A stretch of DNA of 64,000 nt from Pseudomonas sp. NBRC 111124 (GCF_001320245.1 NZ_BCBA01000036.1:1-64000), one strand, 5' to 3'. Shown: positions 29,638-40,627, counted from the stretch's first letter. Program-made: numbers and translations. The notes: a model not told the origin generated them from the letters alone.

Positions 29638-30825
29638 TCACTGGGCCAGCGGCAGAACCTGCCAGCGCCCGTCTTGCTGAATCAATTGCCGATCACAATC
29701 CGCCTCGAGAGCAGCACTCAACGGCTGGCCAGGCAGAGCCTGGACCACACGCTGGCCCTCGTTGCGCAACTGGCAGACCTGCTGCCAGAGGGCCGCGTCG
29801 CCACTGTCCGGCATCCAGATGCCGCCAGCTGGCAATACGACCTCCGCTCGCCCCAGTGTGACCAGGGTCTTCAAATCCGTGGAGAAACCGGTGGCCGGGC
29901 GTGCCCGGCCAAAGTCGGCGCCGATGTCGTCATAGCGTCCGCCTTGGGCGATCGATTGACCTTCGCCCGGGACGAACACGGCGAACACCACGCCGGTGTG
30001 GTAGTTGTAGCCGCGTAATTCGCCGAGATCGAAGTACAGCGGCAGGCCCGGGAAGCGCGACGCCAGGCGATCGGCGATCGCCAGCAGGTCGTCGAGCGCT
30101 GCCAGTACGCTGGCCGGGGCACGGCCCAGTCGCACACGGGCTTCGGCCAGTACTTCACGGCCACCGCACAGTTCGACCAAGGCGCGCAGCATGTTGCCCA
30201 GGTCCTTCGGCAGGTCGGCGGTCAGTGCTTGCACTTCATCGACCGACTTGCGCTGCAGGGCGTCGAACAGCTGCTGCTCGACCGCACCCGACAGGCCGGC
30301 GGCACGGGCCAGGCCGCGGTAGATACCGACGTGGCCGAGGTCCATGTGCACATCCGGCACATCAGTCAGTTGCAGCGTGGCGAGCATCAGGCTGATGACC
30401 TCGACGTCGCTGCTCGGGCTGGCATCGCCGTACAGCTCGGCACCCAGCTGAATCGGGCTGCGCGAGGTGGACAGGGCTCGCGGCTGGGCGTGCAGCACGC
30501 TGCCGGCGTAGCACAGGCGGCTTGGACCTTCACGGCGCAAGGTATGGGCGTCGATGCGCGCCACTTGCGGGGTGAAGTCGGCGCGGAAGCCCATCAGGCG
30601 GCCCGACTGCGGGTCGACCACCTTGAAGGTGCGCTGATCCAGGTCCTGGCCGGCGCCGGTGAGCAGCGACTCCAGGTACTCGATATGCGGGGTGACGACC
30701 AGCTCGTAGCCCCAACTCTGGAACAGGTCCAACACCTGACGGCGCGCGATCTCGATACGCGCAGCCTCAGGTGGCAGTACTTCCTCGATGCCATCTGGCA
30801 GCAGCCAGCGGTCTACCGTTGCCAT
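29638..30825 (-). CDS. hisZ: ATP phosphoribosyltransferase regulatory subunit HisZ
   Basis: A 395-residue paralogue of histidyl-tRNA synthetase. It has the class II catalytic core ([32 protein letters not shown]) but lacks the anticodon-binding domain. It forms an octamer with the short HisG and provides histidine feedback control of the first step of histidine synthesis. hisG is not in this window. Its place upstream of purA links histidine and purine metabolism, which share intermediates. Confidence 0.95.
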   Translation of the reverse strand: MATVDRWLLPDGIEEVLPPEAARIEIARRQVLDLFQSWGYELVVTPHIEYLESLLTGAGQDLDQRTFKVVDPQSGRLMGFRADFTPQVARIDAHTLRREGPSRLCYAGSVLHAQPRALSTSRSPIQLGAELYGDASPSSDVEVISLMLATLQLTDVPDVHMDLGHVGIYRGLARAAGLSGAVEQQLFDALQRKSVDEVQALTADLPKDLGNMLRALVELCGGREVLAEARVRLGRAPASVLAALDDLLAIADRLASRFPGLPLYFDLGELRGYNYHTGVVFAVFVPGEGQSIAQGGRYDDIGADFGRARPATGFSTDLKTLVTLGRAEVVLPAGGIWMPDSGDAALWQQVCQLRNEGQRVVQALPGQPLSAALEADCDRQLIQQDGRWQVLPLAQ

Positions 30826-31126
30826 TACGCCTTTTCCCCTCTGGTCCGGGCGGCTTGCCAGCAGGCGAGCCGTCAGTAAAGCCGGTATCGCGCACAGCAG
30901 CGGGCAGCACTGATCCCAGCGCAGCCACCGTACCCGATACCCTCAAATTGCCTTGCGACCTGACCAAACCGTCAACTGGCGCTTTGCCAATCAACCTTGC
31001 AGACGCAAAAAAGCCGGGAAATTTCCCGGCTGCCTCATCATACACCCCTTTTCATTCAGGATGCACCCCGCCTGGTGTTTTAGCTGCCAGGCGGGGCGCC
31101 GCTGCATGAAAATCAGGGCCTGAGCA
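30826..31126. other. Spacer between hflC and hisZ
   Basis: A 301-base gap. It contains the hflC terminator (31007-31031), a partial inverted repeat (ggcttgcc/ggcgagcc, near 30850-30871) and presumably the hisZ-purA promoter. No gene was seen. Confidence 0.6.
31007..31031 (-). terminator. Terminator at the end of the hfq-hflXKC transcript
   Basis: A perfect 10-bp inverted repeat (AGCCGGGAAA/TTTCCCGGCT) is followed on the leftward strand by six T residues. It lies about 95 bases past the hflC stop. Confidence 0.92.
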
Positions 31127-31996
31127 TCACGGTTTGCTCTTGTCCAGGAAACGGAAGAATTCGTTCTTCGCGTCCAGGACCAGCACGTCGCTCTTGCTCG
31201 AGAAGCTGTCGCGGTACGCCTGGAGGCTACGGTAGAACGCGTAGAAATCGGCGTCCTGAGTGTAGGCCTTGGCGTAGATAGCGGCCGACTGGGCGTCGCC
31301 ATCACCGCGGGTCTCTTCCGCTTCGCGGTAGGCTTCGGCCAGCAGTACACGGCGCTGACGGTCGGCATCGGCGCGAATACCTTCGGCCAATTCGTTACCT
31401 TTTGCGCGGTGCTCGCGGGCTTCACGCTCACGCTCGGTGCTCATGCGATCGAACACGCTGCGGTTGACTTCCTTCGGCAGGTCGATGGCCTTGACGCGCA
31501 CGTCGATGACCTCGATACCCAGCTCCTTGCTGGCCATGCGGTTAAGCGATGCGGTGATGTCAGCCATCAGCGCGTCACGTTCACCGGAAACCACCTCGTG
31601 CAGGGTACGTTTACCGAACTGGTCACGCAGGCCGCTTTCCAAGCGACGCGACAGACGCTCGTCGGCGATCTGCTTCATGCCGGAAGTGGCGGTGTAGAAG
31701 CGCTCGGCATCCTTGACGCGCCACTTGGCGTAGGCGTCGACCATCACCGCTTTCTTCTCCAGGGTCAGGAACCGCTGGGTCGGGGCGTCGAGGGTCATCA
31801 GCCGTGCGTCGAACTTGCGTACCTGGTTCACGTACGGAATCTTCACGTGCAGGCCTGGCTGGACATCCGCCTGGACCACCTTACCGAAGCGCAGCAGTAC
31901 TGCACGCTCGGTCTGGGACACGATGTAGAAGCTGTTCCAGGCCACAATGGCCAGGACCACGGCGGCGATCAGGGCGATCAGCGATCGGTTGCTCAT
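31127..31996 (-). CDS. hflC: FtsH-protease modulator HflC
   Basis: A 289-residue inner-membrane band-7/SPFH protein. It has one N-terminal membrane segment (LIALIAAVVLAIVAWNSFYI) and the rest is periplasmic. SQTERAVLLRFGKVV and the helix with DADRQRRVLLAEAYREAEET are typical. HflC and HflK assemble a cage around FtsH and modulate its proteolysis of membrane proteins. Its ATG overlaps the hflK stop by one base (TGATG). Confidence 0.97.
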   Translation of the reverse strand: MSNRSLIALIAAVVLAIVAWNSFYIVSQTERAVLLRFGKVVQADVQPGLHVKIPYVNQVRKFDARLMTLDAPTQRFLTLEKKAVMVDAYAKWRVKDAERFYTATSGMKQIADERLSRRLESGLRDQFGKRTLHEVVSGERDALMADITASLNRMASKELGIEVIDVRVKAIDLPKEVNRSVFDRMSTEREREAREHRAKGNELAEGIRADADRQRRVLLAEAYREAEETRGDGDAQSAAIYAKAYTQDADFYAFYRSLQAYRDSFSSKSDVLVLDAKNEFFRFLDKSKP

Positions 31997-33174
31997 CAGC
32001 GGCTCTCCCTAGTACGCAGTGGCGGCTGTTGCTGTTGCAGGTCCTGCGCCGCACGCGTGGCCGCATCGTTGACCGACGGGCTGACGCTGTTGCTTGGCGC
32101 GGCCGCGTTGCGGCTGCCTTCTACCATCTTGTCCAGCGGCAGGTAGAGCAGGTTGTTCTGCCCGTCCTTGGCCGTGACCAGGACTTTGCTGGTATTGCTG
32201 TAGACCTCTTGCATGGTTTCCAGGTACAGGCGCTGACGGGTCACGTCGGGAGCCTTGCGGTACTCGGCTACCAATTTGGTAAAGCGATCGGCCTCACCCT
32301 TGGCGCGGGCGATGACTTCGTCGCGGTAACCGTTGGCGTCCTCGATGATGCGCTGGGCCTGACCACGGGCTTCCGGCACCACGCCATTGGCGTAGGACTC
32401 GGCCTGGTTGCGGGCACGTTGCTCGTCTTCGCGGGCGCGGATCACGTCGTCGAAGGCTTCCTGCACTTCACGCGGGGCTGCCGCGCTCTGTACGTTGACC
32501 TGGGTGACGGTGATACCGGTGCGGTAGTTGTCGAGGAAGCGCTGCAGGCGTTCGCGGATATCCACGGCCATCTGCTCACGGCCCTCGGTCAGCACCTGGT
32601 CCATCGAGGTGGAACCCACCACGTGGCGCAGGGCGCTGTCGGTCGCATGCTGCAGGCTGACCTCAGGCTGGTCGACGTTGAGCACGAAATCCTGGAGGTT
32701 GCTGATCTTGTACTGGACGGTCAGCGGCACCTCGACGATGTTCTCGTCCTCGGTGAGCATCTGCCCCTGCTTGGTGTAGGCACGCTCGCGCGTGACGTTT
32801 TCCATGTACTTGCGATCGATTGGCGGGAAGTAGATGTTCAGGCCGGGACCGACCGTCTCATAGTACTTGCCGAAGCGCAGCACCACGGCCTGCTCCTGCT
32901 CGTCGACCACGTACACGGCGCTGTACAGCCAGATAGCCGCCAGCACTGCCAGGCCGATGCCCAGCAGACCGTAGCCGCCACCCTTGCCGACATTGCGGTC
33001 ACCGCCGCCACGTTTCTTGCCACTGCCGAACATGCCGTTCAGGCTGTCCTGCAGCTTGCGGAAGGCCTCGTCCAGATCTGGCGGACCCTTCTTGTCGCCA
33101 CCACCGCCGCCACCGCGACGGCCGCCCCAGGGATCCTGATTGTTCGAGTTGCCACCCGGCTCGTTCCAAGCCAT
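31996..33174 (-). CDS. hflK: FtsH-protease modulator HflK
   Basis: A 392-residue SPFH protein with a Gly-rich cytoplasmic N terminus (GGRRGGGGGGDKKG), a single membrane segment (LLGIGLAVLAAIWLYSAVYV) and a periplasmic band-7 domain. The C terminus is Gln-rich. It partners HflC around FtsH. The start at 33174 (MAWNEPGG) has GGAGAG about ten bases upstream and matches HflK proteins. An upstream in-frame ATG lacks homology. Confidence 0.97.
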   Translation of the reverse strand: MAWNEPGGNSNNQDPWGGRRGGGGGGDKKGPPDLDEAFRKLQDSLNGMFGSGKKRGGGDRNVGKGGGYGLLGIGLAVLAAIWLYSAVYVVDEQEQAVVLRFGKYYETVGPGLNIYFPPIDRKYMENVTRERAYTKQGQMLTEDENIVEVPLTVQYKISNLQDFVLNVDQPEVSLQHATDSALRHVVGSTSMDQVLTEGREQMAVDIRERLQRFLDNYRTGITVTQVNVQSAAAPREVQEAFDDVIRAREDEQRARNQAESYANGVVPEARGQAQRIIEDANGYRDEVIARAKGEADRFTKLVAEYRKAPDVTRQRLYLETMQEVYSNTSKVLVTAKDGQNNLLYLPLDKMVEGSRNAAAPSNSVSPSVNDAATRAAQDLQQQQPPLRTRESR

Positions 33175-33270
33175 AGCGCTCTCCATCTGATAAAGCAAAG
33201 ACGCGCCCACGGCGCGCCGTCCAATGCTACAGAATGCCTGCCACTGCTGCCCGACGACCTCGCCGGGCAT

Positions 33271-34572
33271 TTATTGCAAAGTGTGTTGCTCGACAAACAC
33301 TTGCGGCTCCATGCCTTCACGACTGACCAGGCGATTCAACTCGACCCTGGGCAGGCGAACACTCAGCAGGCTGCGCCCTTCTTCGTCATGCTCTTCACTC
33401 CGCACGGCCCCCAAGGCAAAGAATTGCGCGCGCAAACGGGCAAAACGCTGCTCCAGACACAGGGTACCGACAAACAGATCATCCCCCAGCAACTCGGCAA
33501 TCGCCTGGCCGACCAGCTCCAGGCCACGTCCATCTCGTGCCGATACCCAGACCCGCTGCGGTTTGCCATCGGCATCGCGCTGGATCTGCGGCTCGACATC
33601 TTCAAGCAGGTCGAGTTTGTTATAGACCTCAAGGATCGGCAAGCCTTCGGCACCGATCTCACCCAACACGGCCAGCACTTGTTCGATCTGTTCCATGCGC
33701 TCTGGCTCATGGGCGTCGATCACATGCAGCAGCAAGTCCGAGTTGCTCGACTCTTCGAGCGTAGCCCGAAATGCCTCGACCAGCTTGTGCGGCAGGTGGC
33801 GAATGAAGCCCACGGTATCGGCCAGCACGATCGGACCGAGGTCGGCCAGTTCGAGCCGGCGCAAAGTCGGGTCGAGCGTGGCGAACAGCTGATCGGCCGC
33901 GTACACCTCGGATTCGGTCAGGGCATTGAACAGTGTGGACTTGCCGGCGTTGGTATAACCCACCAGCGACACCGAAGGAATGTCCGCGCGCTTGCGGCCA
34001 CGGCGGGCCTGCTCGCGCTGGCTGCGCACTTTTTCCAGGCGCCCCTTGATCTGGCGGATACGAACCCGCAACAGGCGGCGGTCGGTTTCCAGCTGGGTCT
34101 CACCCGGGCCACGCAGGCCGATACCACCCTTTTGCCGCTCAAGGTGGGTCCAGCCGCGCACCAGCCGCGTGCTCATGTGGTCGAGCTGGGCCAGTTCGAC
34201 CTGCAGCTTGCCTTCATGGGTACGCGCCCGTTGGGCGAAGATGTCGAGGATCAGCCCGGTACGGTCAAGCACACGACACTCGAAGACACGCTCGAGGTTG
34301 CGTTCCTGACTGGGCGTGAGGGTGTGATTGAAAATCACCAGGTCTACCTGTTCGGCTTTGACCAGGTCGCGCAATTCCTCGACCTTGCCGCTGCCAATCA
34401 GGTATTTGGCCGTAGGCTGATGCCTGGCTACCGTGGCCAACGAGACGATGTCGGCACCTGCCGACAGTGCCAGTTCCTGAAACTCCTGCGGGTCTTCGCG
34501 CGCCTCAGGGTTCTGACCTTCCAAGTGAACGAGCAACGCCCGCTCACCACCACCGTGGCGCTCAAAGAACAA
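33271..34572 (-). CDS. hflX: Ribosome-associated GTPase HflX
   Basis: A 433-residue GTPase that splits stalled 70S ribosomes after stress. The N-terminal HflX domain contains LDRTGLILDIFAQRARTHEG and RLVRGWTHLERQKGGIGLRG. The G domain has G1 GYTNAGKST, G3 DTVGF and G4 NKLD. The start is TTG at 34572: no ATG fits, AGGAG lies eight bases upstream, and alignment to the E. coli protein begins exactly there. It follows hfq by 12 bases. Confidence 0.96.
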   Translation of the reverse strand: MFFERHGGGERALLVHLEGQNPEAREDPQEFQELALSAGADIVSLATVARHQPTAKYLIGSGKVEELRDLVKAEQVDLVIFNHTLTPSQERNLERVFECRVLDRTGLILDIFAQRARTHEGKLQVELAQLDHMSTRLVRGWTHLERQKGGIGLRGPGETQLETDRRLLRVRIRQIKGRLEKVRSQREQARRGRKRADIPSVSLVGYTNAGKSTLFNALTESEVYAADQLFATLDPTLRRLELADLGPIVLADTVGFIRHLPHKLVEAFRATLEESSNSDLLLHVIDAHEPERMEQIEQVLAVLGEIGAEGLPILEVYNKLDLLEDVEPQIQRDADGKPQRVWVSARDGRGLELVGQAIAELLGDDLFVGTLCLEQRFARLRAQFFALGAVRSEEHDEEGRSLLSVRLPRVELNRLVSREGMEPQVFVEQHTLQ

Positions 34573-34584
34573 TGCAGGCTCCTA

Positions 34585-34845
34585 TCAGGCGTTGCCTGGC
34601 TCGCTGTCGCCGTGCTCGCCGTCGGTCGGGCTTGGCAGGCGCACCGGACGGGCCGGAACGACGGTCGAAATGGCGTGCTTGTAGACCATCTGGCTGACAG
34701 TGTTCTTCAGCAGCACCACGAACTGGTCGAAAGATTCGATCGAGCCCTGCAGCTTGATCCCGTTGACCAGATAGATCGATACCGGGACCTTTTCCTTTCT
34801 CAGTTGATTCAAGTAAGGGTCTTGTAGCGAATGCCCTTTTGACAT
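34585..34845 (-). CDS. hfq: RNA chaperone Hfq
   Basis: An 86-residue Sm-like protein forming a hexamer that pairs small RNAs with mRNAs and, in pseudomonads, acts with Crc in carbon catabolite repression. [18 protein letters not shown], Sm1 ([19 protein letters not shown]) and Sm2 ([12 protein letters not shown]) are all present. The C-terminal tail is short ([14 protein letters not shown]), as in Pseudomonas. ACAGGAG precedes the ATG. It lies between miaA and hflX, the conserved order. Confidence 0.99.
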   Translation of the reverse strand: MSKGHSLQDPYLNQLRKEKVPVSIYLVNGIKLQGSIESFDQFVVLLKNTVSQMVYKHAISTVVPARPVRLPSPTDGEHGDSEPGNA

Positions 34846-34940
34846 ATGCCGCACTCCTGTAAGGATAAATAAATAGAAAATCAGAAAAATTGATAAGTCA
34901 GGCCGCCCCTTCGCAAGAATAGACGGCAATCAGCAGGGAC

Positions 34941-35912
34941 TCAGCTCAATATGGAGACGGCCCCAAGGTATTTCAAGGTGCGGGACAGATTGTCGCAGGC
35001 CAGGCTGTCAAGCCAGTGCACGTCAGGCCAACCACGCAACCAGGTGAACTGCCGCTTGGCCAGCTGTCGAGTGGCAATGATACCGCGTTCTCGCATCTCA
35101 TTCTCAGTCAGCTTGCCGTCGAGGTAGTCCCAGACTTGTCGATACCCCACTGCCCGTATAGACGGCAGTCCGGCGTGCAAGTCACTTCTGGCTCGCAGCG
35201 ATCGGACCTCGTCGACGAAGCCCTGTTCCAGCATCTGCGAAAATCGTAACGCAATTCGCTTATGCAAAATGTGACGATCCGCAGGTGCAATCGCCAAACT
35301 CGCGACAGTATAGGGCAAATGCCCGCCAGCGCCTGCGTCTGCGCCGCTACTTTCCGCGAATTGACGCTGACGGTGCACTGTCATGCTTTCACCACTCACC
35401 CGGTACACTTCCAGCGCACGGATCAGCCGCTGCGGGTCGTTGGGGTGAATACGCGCTGCCGACTCCGGGTCCACCTCCGCCAGTTGCCGGTGCAATTCGG
35501 CCAGGCCCAACGCCTCTGCCTGGGCCTCGAGCTCGGCGCGCACGGCGGGATCGGCCGCCGGCATGTCTGCCAGCCCCTCGATCAGCGCCTTGTAATAAAG
35601 CATGGTGCCGCCGACCAGCAGCGGAATCTTGCCACGCGCGGTGATATCGGCCATCGCCTCGAGGGCGTCGGCGCGAAACTGCGCGGCGGAGTAGCTCTCG
35701 GCCGGGTCGCGGATGTCGATCAACCGGTGCGGGTAGGCCGCCAGAATCGCTTTGGAAGGCTTGGCCGAGCCGATGTCCAGCCCGCGATAGACCAGCGCCG
35801 AATCGACGCTGATCAGCTCGCAAGGCAGAACCTTGGTCAGCTCGATGGCGAGGTCGGTCTTGCCGGCCGCCGTCGGGCCCATGAGGAATATCGCAGGGGG
35901 TTTGCCGCTCAT
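34941..35912 (-). CDS. miaA: tRNA dimethylallyltransferase
   Basis: A 323-residue enzyme that adds a dimethylallyl group to A37 of tRNAs reading UNN codons. The P-loop is [11 protein letters not shown], followed by [19 protein letters not shown] and the later [14 protein letters not shown], all typical. The ATG lies one base after the mutL stop, so the two are coupled. The mutL-miaA-hfq order is conserved in gammaproteobacteria. Confidence 0.98.
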   Translation of the reverse strand: MSGKPPAIFLMGPTAAGKTDLAIELTKVLPCELISVDSALVYRGLDIGSAKPSKAILAAYPHRLIDIRDPAESYSAAQFRADALEAMADITARGKIPLLVGGTMLYYKALIEGLADMPAADPAVRAELEAQAEALGLAELHRQLAEVDPESAARIHPNDPQRLIRALEVYRVSGESMTVHRQRQFAESSGADAGAGGHLPYTVASLAIAPADRHILHKRIALRFSQMLEQGFVDEVRSLRARSDLHAGLPSIRAVGYRQVWDYLDGKLTENEMRERGIIATRQLAKRQFTWLRGWPDVHWLDSLACDNLSRTLKYLGAVSILS

Positions 35913-35913
35913 G

Positions 35914-37803
35914 TCATCGACCGCGCAGGAATAGTTTGTCCAGGTCGTCCAGGCCCATCTGGGTCCAGGTCGGGCGACCATGGTTGCACTGGCCGCTGCG
36001 CTCGGTGTTTTCCATGTCGCGCAGCAGGGCGTTCATCTCGGGGATGGCCAGGCGCCGGTTGGCGCGCACGGCGCCGTGGCAGGCCATGGTGCCAAGCAGT
36101 TCATTCAGGTGCGCCTGGATGCGGTCGCTGGTGCCGTATTCCATCAGGTCGGCAAGCACATCCTGGACCAGGCGATTGGCCTCGGCCTGCTTGAGCAGCG
36201 CCGGAATCTGGCGAATCGCCAGGGTTTCAGGGCCCAGGCGCTGCAGCTCGAAGCCCAGGCGCTGAAACCACTGGCCGTGCTCTTCGGCGCAATCAGCCTC
36301 GCGCTGGCTCAGCGCCAAGGTTTCCGGCACCAGCAGCGGCTGGCCACTGAGGCCTTCACTGGCCATGGCCACCTTGAGCCGCTCGTACATGATGCGCTCG
36401 TGGGCCGCGTGCATGTCCACCAGCACCAGGCCAACGGCGTTCTCGGCGAGGATGTAGATACCCTTGAGCTGCGCCAGTGCATAACCCAGCGGCGGGATGT
36501 CGCCCTGGCTTTCCGGCAGCGCCGAAGGGGCTGGCGCACCTTCGGCCAGTGGTTTGTAGAACTCGCGATACACCGCTTGGGACTCGGCAGCCGGCAACGG
36601 CTGCGACGGGCGTGGGGTGTACTGATATTGGTAACCGGCGCCACTGCCGCCATTGGAAATGGCGCGCTGTGGCTGTTCGAGCACTGGCGAGGCCAGGCGC
36701 ATTTCGCCCTGCGGGCCGAACTCACCGACCAGCTGGCCCGTCGGGCGAATCAGTTCAGGCACAGCGGCAGGCGCAGCCAGCTGGTCTTCCGGGCGCACGT
36801 CAGCCAGGGCACGGTGCAGCGTGCCATAGAGGAAGTCGTGCACCGAGCGGCCTTCACGGAAGCGCACTTCGTGCTTGGTCGGGTGAACGTTGACGTCGAC
36901 ACCGTTCGGCTCAAGTTCGAGGAACAGCACAAAGGTCGGGTGCCGGCCGTTGAACAGCACGTCGCGATAGGCCTGGCGCACGGCATGGGCGACCAGTTTG
37001 TCGCGCACCGCACGGCCATTGACGAAGAAGTACTGCAAGTCGGCCTGGCTACGCGAGAACGTCGGCAGGCCGACCCAGCCCCACAGCCTCAGGCCATTGC
37101 GCTCGACGTCGATCGGCAGCGCCTGCTCCATGAAGCCCGGCCCGCAGATGGCACCGACCCGCCGAGCACGAGCAGTTTCGTCATGTGCCTCATGCAGGCT
37201 GAGGATGCTCTTGCCGTTGTGGCGCAGATGGAAGCCGACATCGAAGCGGGCCAGGGCCAGGCGCCGGATGACTTCCTGAAGGTGATCGAATTCGGTCTTT
37301 TCAGCCTTGAGGAACTTGCGCCGGGCCGGGGTGTTGAAGAACAGGTCGCGCACCTCCACCGAGGTGCCAACCGGATGCGCGGCGGGTTGCACGCGCGGGG
37401 TCATGTCACGGCCTTCGGTCTCGACCTGCCAGGCTTCGCCGGCACTGGCCGTACGCGAAGTCAGGGTCAGGCGCGCCACCGAGCTGATCGATGCCAGGGC
37501 CTCGCCACGGAAGCCCAGGCTCAGAACGCCTTCAAGGTCTTCAAGCTCGCGAATCTTGCTGGTGGCGTGACGGGCCAGGGCCAGCGGCAGGTCATCGGCG
37601 GAAATGCCACTGCCATCGTCACGCACCCGCAGCAGCTTCACGCCGCCCTGCTCGACCTCCACGTCGATGCGCCGAGCACCGGAGTCCAGGCTATTTTCCA
37701 ACAGCTCCTTGGCCACCGACGCAGGGCGCTCGACCACCTCACCCGCGGCGATCTGGTTGGCCAGCCGCGGGCTGAGCAGCTGGATGCGTGAACCGCCACT
37801 CAT
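35914..37803 (-). CDS. mutL: DNA mismatch repair protein MutL
   Basis: A 629-residue GHKL ATPase that links MutS to downstream repair. The N-terminal ATPase motifs are [15 protein letters not shown] and LGFRGEAL. A Pro-rich linker follows (about residues 340-430). The C-terminal domain has [12 protein letters not shown], matching the DQHAxxExxxxE metal-binding endonuclease motif except Q to M. Pseudomonads lack MutH, so an intrinsic MutL nick is expected. The ATG overlaps the amiB stop by four bases. Confidence 0.98.
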   Translation of the reverse strand: MSGGSRIQLLSPRLANQIAAGEVVERPASVAKELLENSLDSGARRIDVEVEQGGVKLLRVRDDGSGISADDLPLALARHATSKIRELEDLEGVLSLGFRGEALASISSVARLTLTSRTASAGEAWQVETEGRDMTPRVQPAAHPVGTSVEVRDLFFNTPARRKFLKAEKTEFDHLQEVIRRLALARFDVGFHLRHNGKSILSLHEAHDETARARRVGAICGPGFMEQALPIDVERNGLRLWGWVGLPTFSRSQADLQYFFVNGRAVRDKLVAHAVRQAYRDVLFNGRHPTFVLFLELEPNGVDVNVHPTKHEVRFREGRSVHDFLYGTLHRALADVRPEDQLAAPAAVPELIRPTGQLVGEFGPQGEMRLASPVLEQPQRAISNGGSGAGYQYQYTPRPSQPLPAAESQAVYREFYKPLAEGAPAPSALPESQGDIPPLGYALAQLKGIYILAENAVGLVLVDMHAAHERIMYERLKVAMASEGLSGQPLLVPETLALSQREADCAEEHGQWFQRLGFELQRLGPETLAIRQIPALLKQAEANRLVQDVLADLMEYGTSDRIQAHLNELLGTMACHGAVRANRRLAIPEMNALLRDMENTERSGQCNHGRPTWTQMGLDDLDKLFLRGR

Positions 37804-39230
37804 TGCGAAGCCAGTGTGGTAGCAGGGATATCGAGGTGCTGGCCGACCTTCAGCTCGTCGGTCTTGAGGCTGTTGGTGCTGCGCAGGCTGGCCACGCTGA
37901 CTTGATAGCGCACGGCAAGCATCGCCAGGGTTTCGCCCGGGCGCACCGTGTGTTCACGTGGCCCTTGGGCGATCTTGCCACTGTCACGTAACCAGGCAAC
38001 GTAGGTGCCCGGCGGCGGGTTCTGCTGGAAGTACTGGCGCACGCCGGTATGAATCGAACGCGCCAACGCTTGCTGATGGCTGGCACTGGCCAGCTTGGTC
38101 GCTTCGTTGTTGTTCGAGATGAACCCGGTTTCAACGAGGATCGATGGAATATCTGGCGACTTCAGCACCATAAAGCCTGCCTGCTCCACCCGCTGCTTGT
38201 GCAGCGACGTCACGCGCCCCATGTTGCCGAGCACCTTCTGCCCGACGTTCAGGCTGGAGCTCAGCGTTGCAGTCATCGACAGGTCGAGCAGCACGCCCGC
38301 GAGCATGCGGTCCTTGTCGTCGAGGCTGACGTTGCCGGCACCACCGATCAGGTCGGAGCGGTTTTCCGTGTCGGCCAGCCAGCGTGCCGTCTCGGATGTG
38401 GCACCCCGGTCGGACAGGGCGAACACCGAGGCGCCGAAAGCGGCGCGCGACGGTGCAGCATCGGCGTGGATGGAAATGAACAGGTCGGCACCCTTCTTGC
38501 GGGCGATCTCGGTGCGCTTGCGCAGCGGGATGAAGTAATCACCGGTGCGGGTCAGCTCGGCACGGTAGCCCTTCTCGGTGTTGATCTGGCGCTGCAGCTC
38601 CTTGGCGATCTGCAGCACGATGTCTTTCTCGTGCTGGCCGCGGGAGCCGGAAGCGCCCGGGTCTTCGCCGCCATGGCCGGCATCGATGGCGACCACGATG
38701 TCGCGCTTGCCACTTGGCACCGGTGGCAGCTTGATCGCTGGCTGAGCCGGGCTTACCGGCACAGCGGGCGTGGTCGCTGGGGTTTGCACCGGCGTTGGCG
38801 GCGGGGTCGGCGCGGTGGCGGCGATGGCGTCGGCTTCCTGGTCGTACAGGTCGACCACCAGGCGATTGCCATACTGGGCATTGGGCGCCAGGGTAAAGCT
38901 CTTGGGCGTGACCGACTTTTTCAGATCGACTACCACCCGCAGGTCGGTGGGGGTCCTCTGGGCCGAGCGCACGCTGCTGATCGGCGTATTGGAGGTCGAC
39001 ACGTTCAAAGGCGCGGCCAAGGTCGCGCCGTTGATGTCGATCACCAGGCGATCGGGTGCGCTGAGGGTGAAGACACTATGCTGCACGGGGCCAGACAGGT
39101 CGAAGACCAACCGCGTGTTGTCCGGCGCACGCCACAGGCGCACGCTCTTGACTTGAGTGACGGCCAGAGCGTCAACGGTCACCGCTGTCAGCAGCAATCC
39201 AACGACAGCGACCAGTGCGCGTATGCGCAT
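37800..39230 (-). CDS. amiB: N-acetylmuramoyl-L-alanine amidase AmiB with LysM
   Basis: A 476-residue periplasmic zinc amidase that splits septal peptidoglycan during cell separation. In order: signal peptide (residues 1-23), AMIN targeting domain ([20 protein letters not shown]), Pro/Thr/Ala-rich linker (about 140-170), Amidase_3 domain beginning [17 protein letters not shown] with zinc ligands, and a C-terminal LysM ([18 protein letters not shown]). It is activated by EnvC or NlpD-type proteins elsewhere. It sits between tsaE and mutL. Confidence 0.96.
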   Translation of the reverse strand: MRIRALVAVVGLLLTAVTVDALAVTQVKSVRLWRAPDNTRLVFDLSGPVQHSVFTLSAPDRLVIDINGATLAAPLNVSTSNTPISSVRSAQRTPTDLRVVVDLKKSVTPKSFTLAPNAQYGNRLVVDLYDQEADAIAATAPTPPPTPVQTPATTPAVPVSPAQPAIKLPPVPSGKRDIVVAIDAGHGGEDPGASGSRGQHEKDIVLQIAKELQRQINTEKGYRAELTRTGDYFIPLRKRTEIARKKGADLFISIHADAAPSRAAFGASVFALSDRGATSETARWLADTENRSDLIGGAGNVSLDDKDRMLAGVLLDLSMTATLSSSLNVGQKVLGNMGRVTSLHKQRVEQAGFMVLKSPDIPSILVETGFISNNNEATKLASASHQQALARSIHTGVRQYFQQNPPPGTYVAWLRDSGKIAQGPREHTVRPGETLAMLAVRYQVSVASLRSTNSLKTDELKVGQHLDIPATTLASQ

Positions 39231-39241
39231 ACCTACCCCAC

Positions 39242-39715
39242 TTACTGTTTATAGTGTGCGGCCAGTGCAGTGCACCAGGCCTCGCCGCGAGCCCCCTGCG
39301 GCGTAAGGTCAAGCGAGCGGCCGCCCGCTTGGGGGCTTATGGTAATGGTCAGGTCGGGCTTTGGCAAAACGCCCGCACCCTTTTGTGGCCATTCGAACAG
39401 GCACAGCGGATCGCCCTCGAAATAGTCACGAATCCCCATGAACTCCAGCTCCTCCGGGTCGACCAGGCGATACAGGTCGAAATGGAAGGCGCGCACCTCA
39501 CCGATTTCGTAGGGTTCAACCACAGTGAAAGTCGGACTTTTCACTGCACCAGTATGGCCCAAGCCACGGATCAGGCCACGCGAGAGCGTGGTCTTGCCGG
39601 CCCCAAGGTCGCCTTCCAGAAAAATCACGCCACGACCGCCGGTCACTTCGGCCAGCTTTGCGCCGAAATCGACCGTGGCCGTTTCATCGGCCAGAAACAG
39701 GGTTAAGCCAGACAC
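39242..39715 (-). CDS. tsaE: tRNA t6A biosynthesis ATPase TsaE
   Basis: A 157-residue ATPase required with TsaB and TsaD for threonylcarbamoylation of A37 in ANN-reading tRNAs. The P-loop is EGDLGAGKTTLSRG; SPTFTVVEPYE and HFDLYRL are family marks. The start is GTG at 39715 with GGAGGAG about eight bases upstream. It overlaps the nnrD end by 13 bases. Usually essential in bacteria. Confidence 0.96.
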   Translation of the reverse strand: MSGLTLFLADETATVDFGAKLAEVTGGRGVIFLEGDLGAGKTTLSRGLIRGLGHTGAVKSPTFTVVEPYEIGEVRAFHFDLYRLVDPEELEFMGIRDYFEGDPLCLFEWPQKGAGVLPKPDLTITISPQAGGRSLDLTPQGARGEAWCTALAAHYKQ

Positions 39716-40563
39716 GCAGAATGCTCCTCCAACAACTCACGAATGATCGGCGCCAGATCGCTGGCTGCCAGGCCTCTACCTTTGACACCGAGACGTTCGC
39801 CAGCGCAGGCGTGCAGCCATACCCCCAGGCCCGCCGCGCTCCAGGCATCCAGCCCTTGGGCCAACAGCGCTGCCAGCACACCGGTCAGCACGTCACCCAA
39901 GCCGGCGCCGGCCATCGCCGGGTGGCCTCGCTCGCACAGCGCCAGCTGCCCGGTGGGGTCCGCCACCAGGGTTCCGGCGCCCTTGAGCACGCAGACACTG
40001 GCATAGCGCCGGGCCAGCTTGCGCGCGGCGCCTGGGCGGTCAGCCTGCACGGCTTCGGTGGATATACCCAGTAGCCGCGCCGCTTCCCCCGGGTGCGGGG
40101 TGAGGATGCTACCACTGGGCAGTGCCAGTGGCGTGCGGGCCAGCAGGTTCAGGGCATCGGCGTCCCACACCTGCGGCCGCTCGGCGTTGGCCACTGCAGA
40201 CAGCAGGCTGCGGCCCCAGGCTGCCTGACCCAGGCCGGGGCCCACCACCAGCACCGATGCACGCTCCAGCACGCCGATCAACTGGTTGGCCGACTCGACC
40301 CCAAGGCACATGCTCTCCGGCAGGCGCGCCAGCCCGGCCACGACATGCTCCGGGCGTGTCGCCACGCTGACCAACCCGGCGCCGCAGCGCAGCGCAGCCT
40401 CGGCACTGAGCAGCACGGCGCCGCCGGTGCCCAGGTCGCCACCGACGACCAGCACATGGCCGAAGTCGCCTTTATGGGCAGGCGCATGGCGAGCCGGCAG
40501 GCGTGCGACAGTCACGCTGCTGAGTCGTTGCGGGGCATTGCTGGGGTGTTTGGTCTGCGGCAT
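39703..40563 (-). CDS. nnrD: ADP-dependent NAD(P)H-hydrate dehydratase
   Basis: A 286-residue ribokinase-like enzyme that repairs hydrated NAD(P)H (NADHX) using ADP or ATP. GHVLVVGGDLGTGGAVLLSA, LTPHPGEAARLLG and GAGLGDVLTGVLAALLAQG are diagnostic. There is no N-terminal epimerase (NnrE/YjeF-N) domain of the kind fused in E. coli Nnr, so the epimerase must be separate. The ATG at 40563 leaves 64 bases to the divergent queG. A longer start at 40628 would overlap the queG start codon. Confidence 0.88.
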   Translation of the reverse strand: MPQTKHPSNAPQRLSSVTVARLPARHAPAHKGDFGHVLVVGGDLGTGGAVLLSAEAALRCGAGLVSVATRPEHVVAGLARLPESMCLGVESANQLIGVLERASVLVVGPGLGQAAWGRSLLSAVANAERPQVWDADALNLLARTPLALPSGSILTPHPGEAARLLGISTEAVQADRPGAARKLARRYASVCVLKGAGTLVADPTGQLALCERGHPAMAGAGLGDVLTGVLAALLAQGLDAWSAAGLGVWLHACAGERLGVKGRGLAASDLAPIIRELLEEHSACLA

Positions 40564-40627
40564 GGGGTCAAAGGCTCTAATGTCTGGCAGAATTATACGC
40601 ACCTGAGCCCGTATTGCCTGCCCATCC

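Noticed and set aside
31804..34827. A 1007-codon open frame opposite hflC, hflK and hflX
   Set aside because: It spans three well-identified genes on the other strand and has no ribosome-binding site or recognisable domain.
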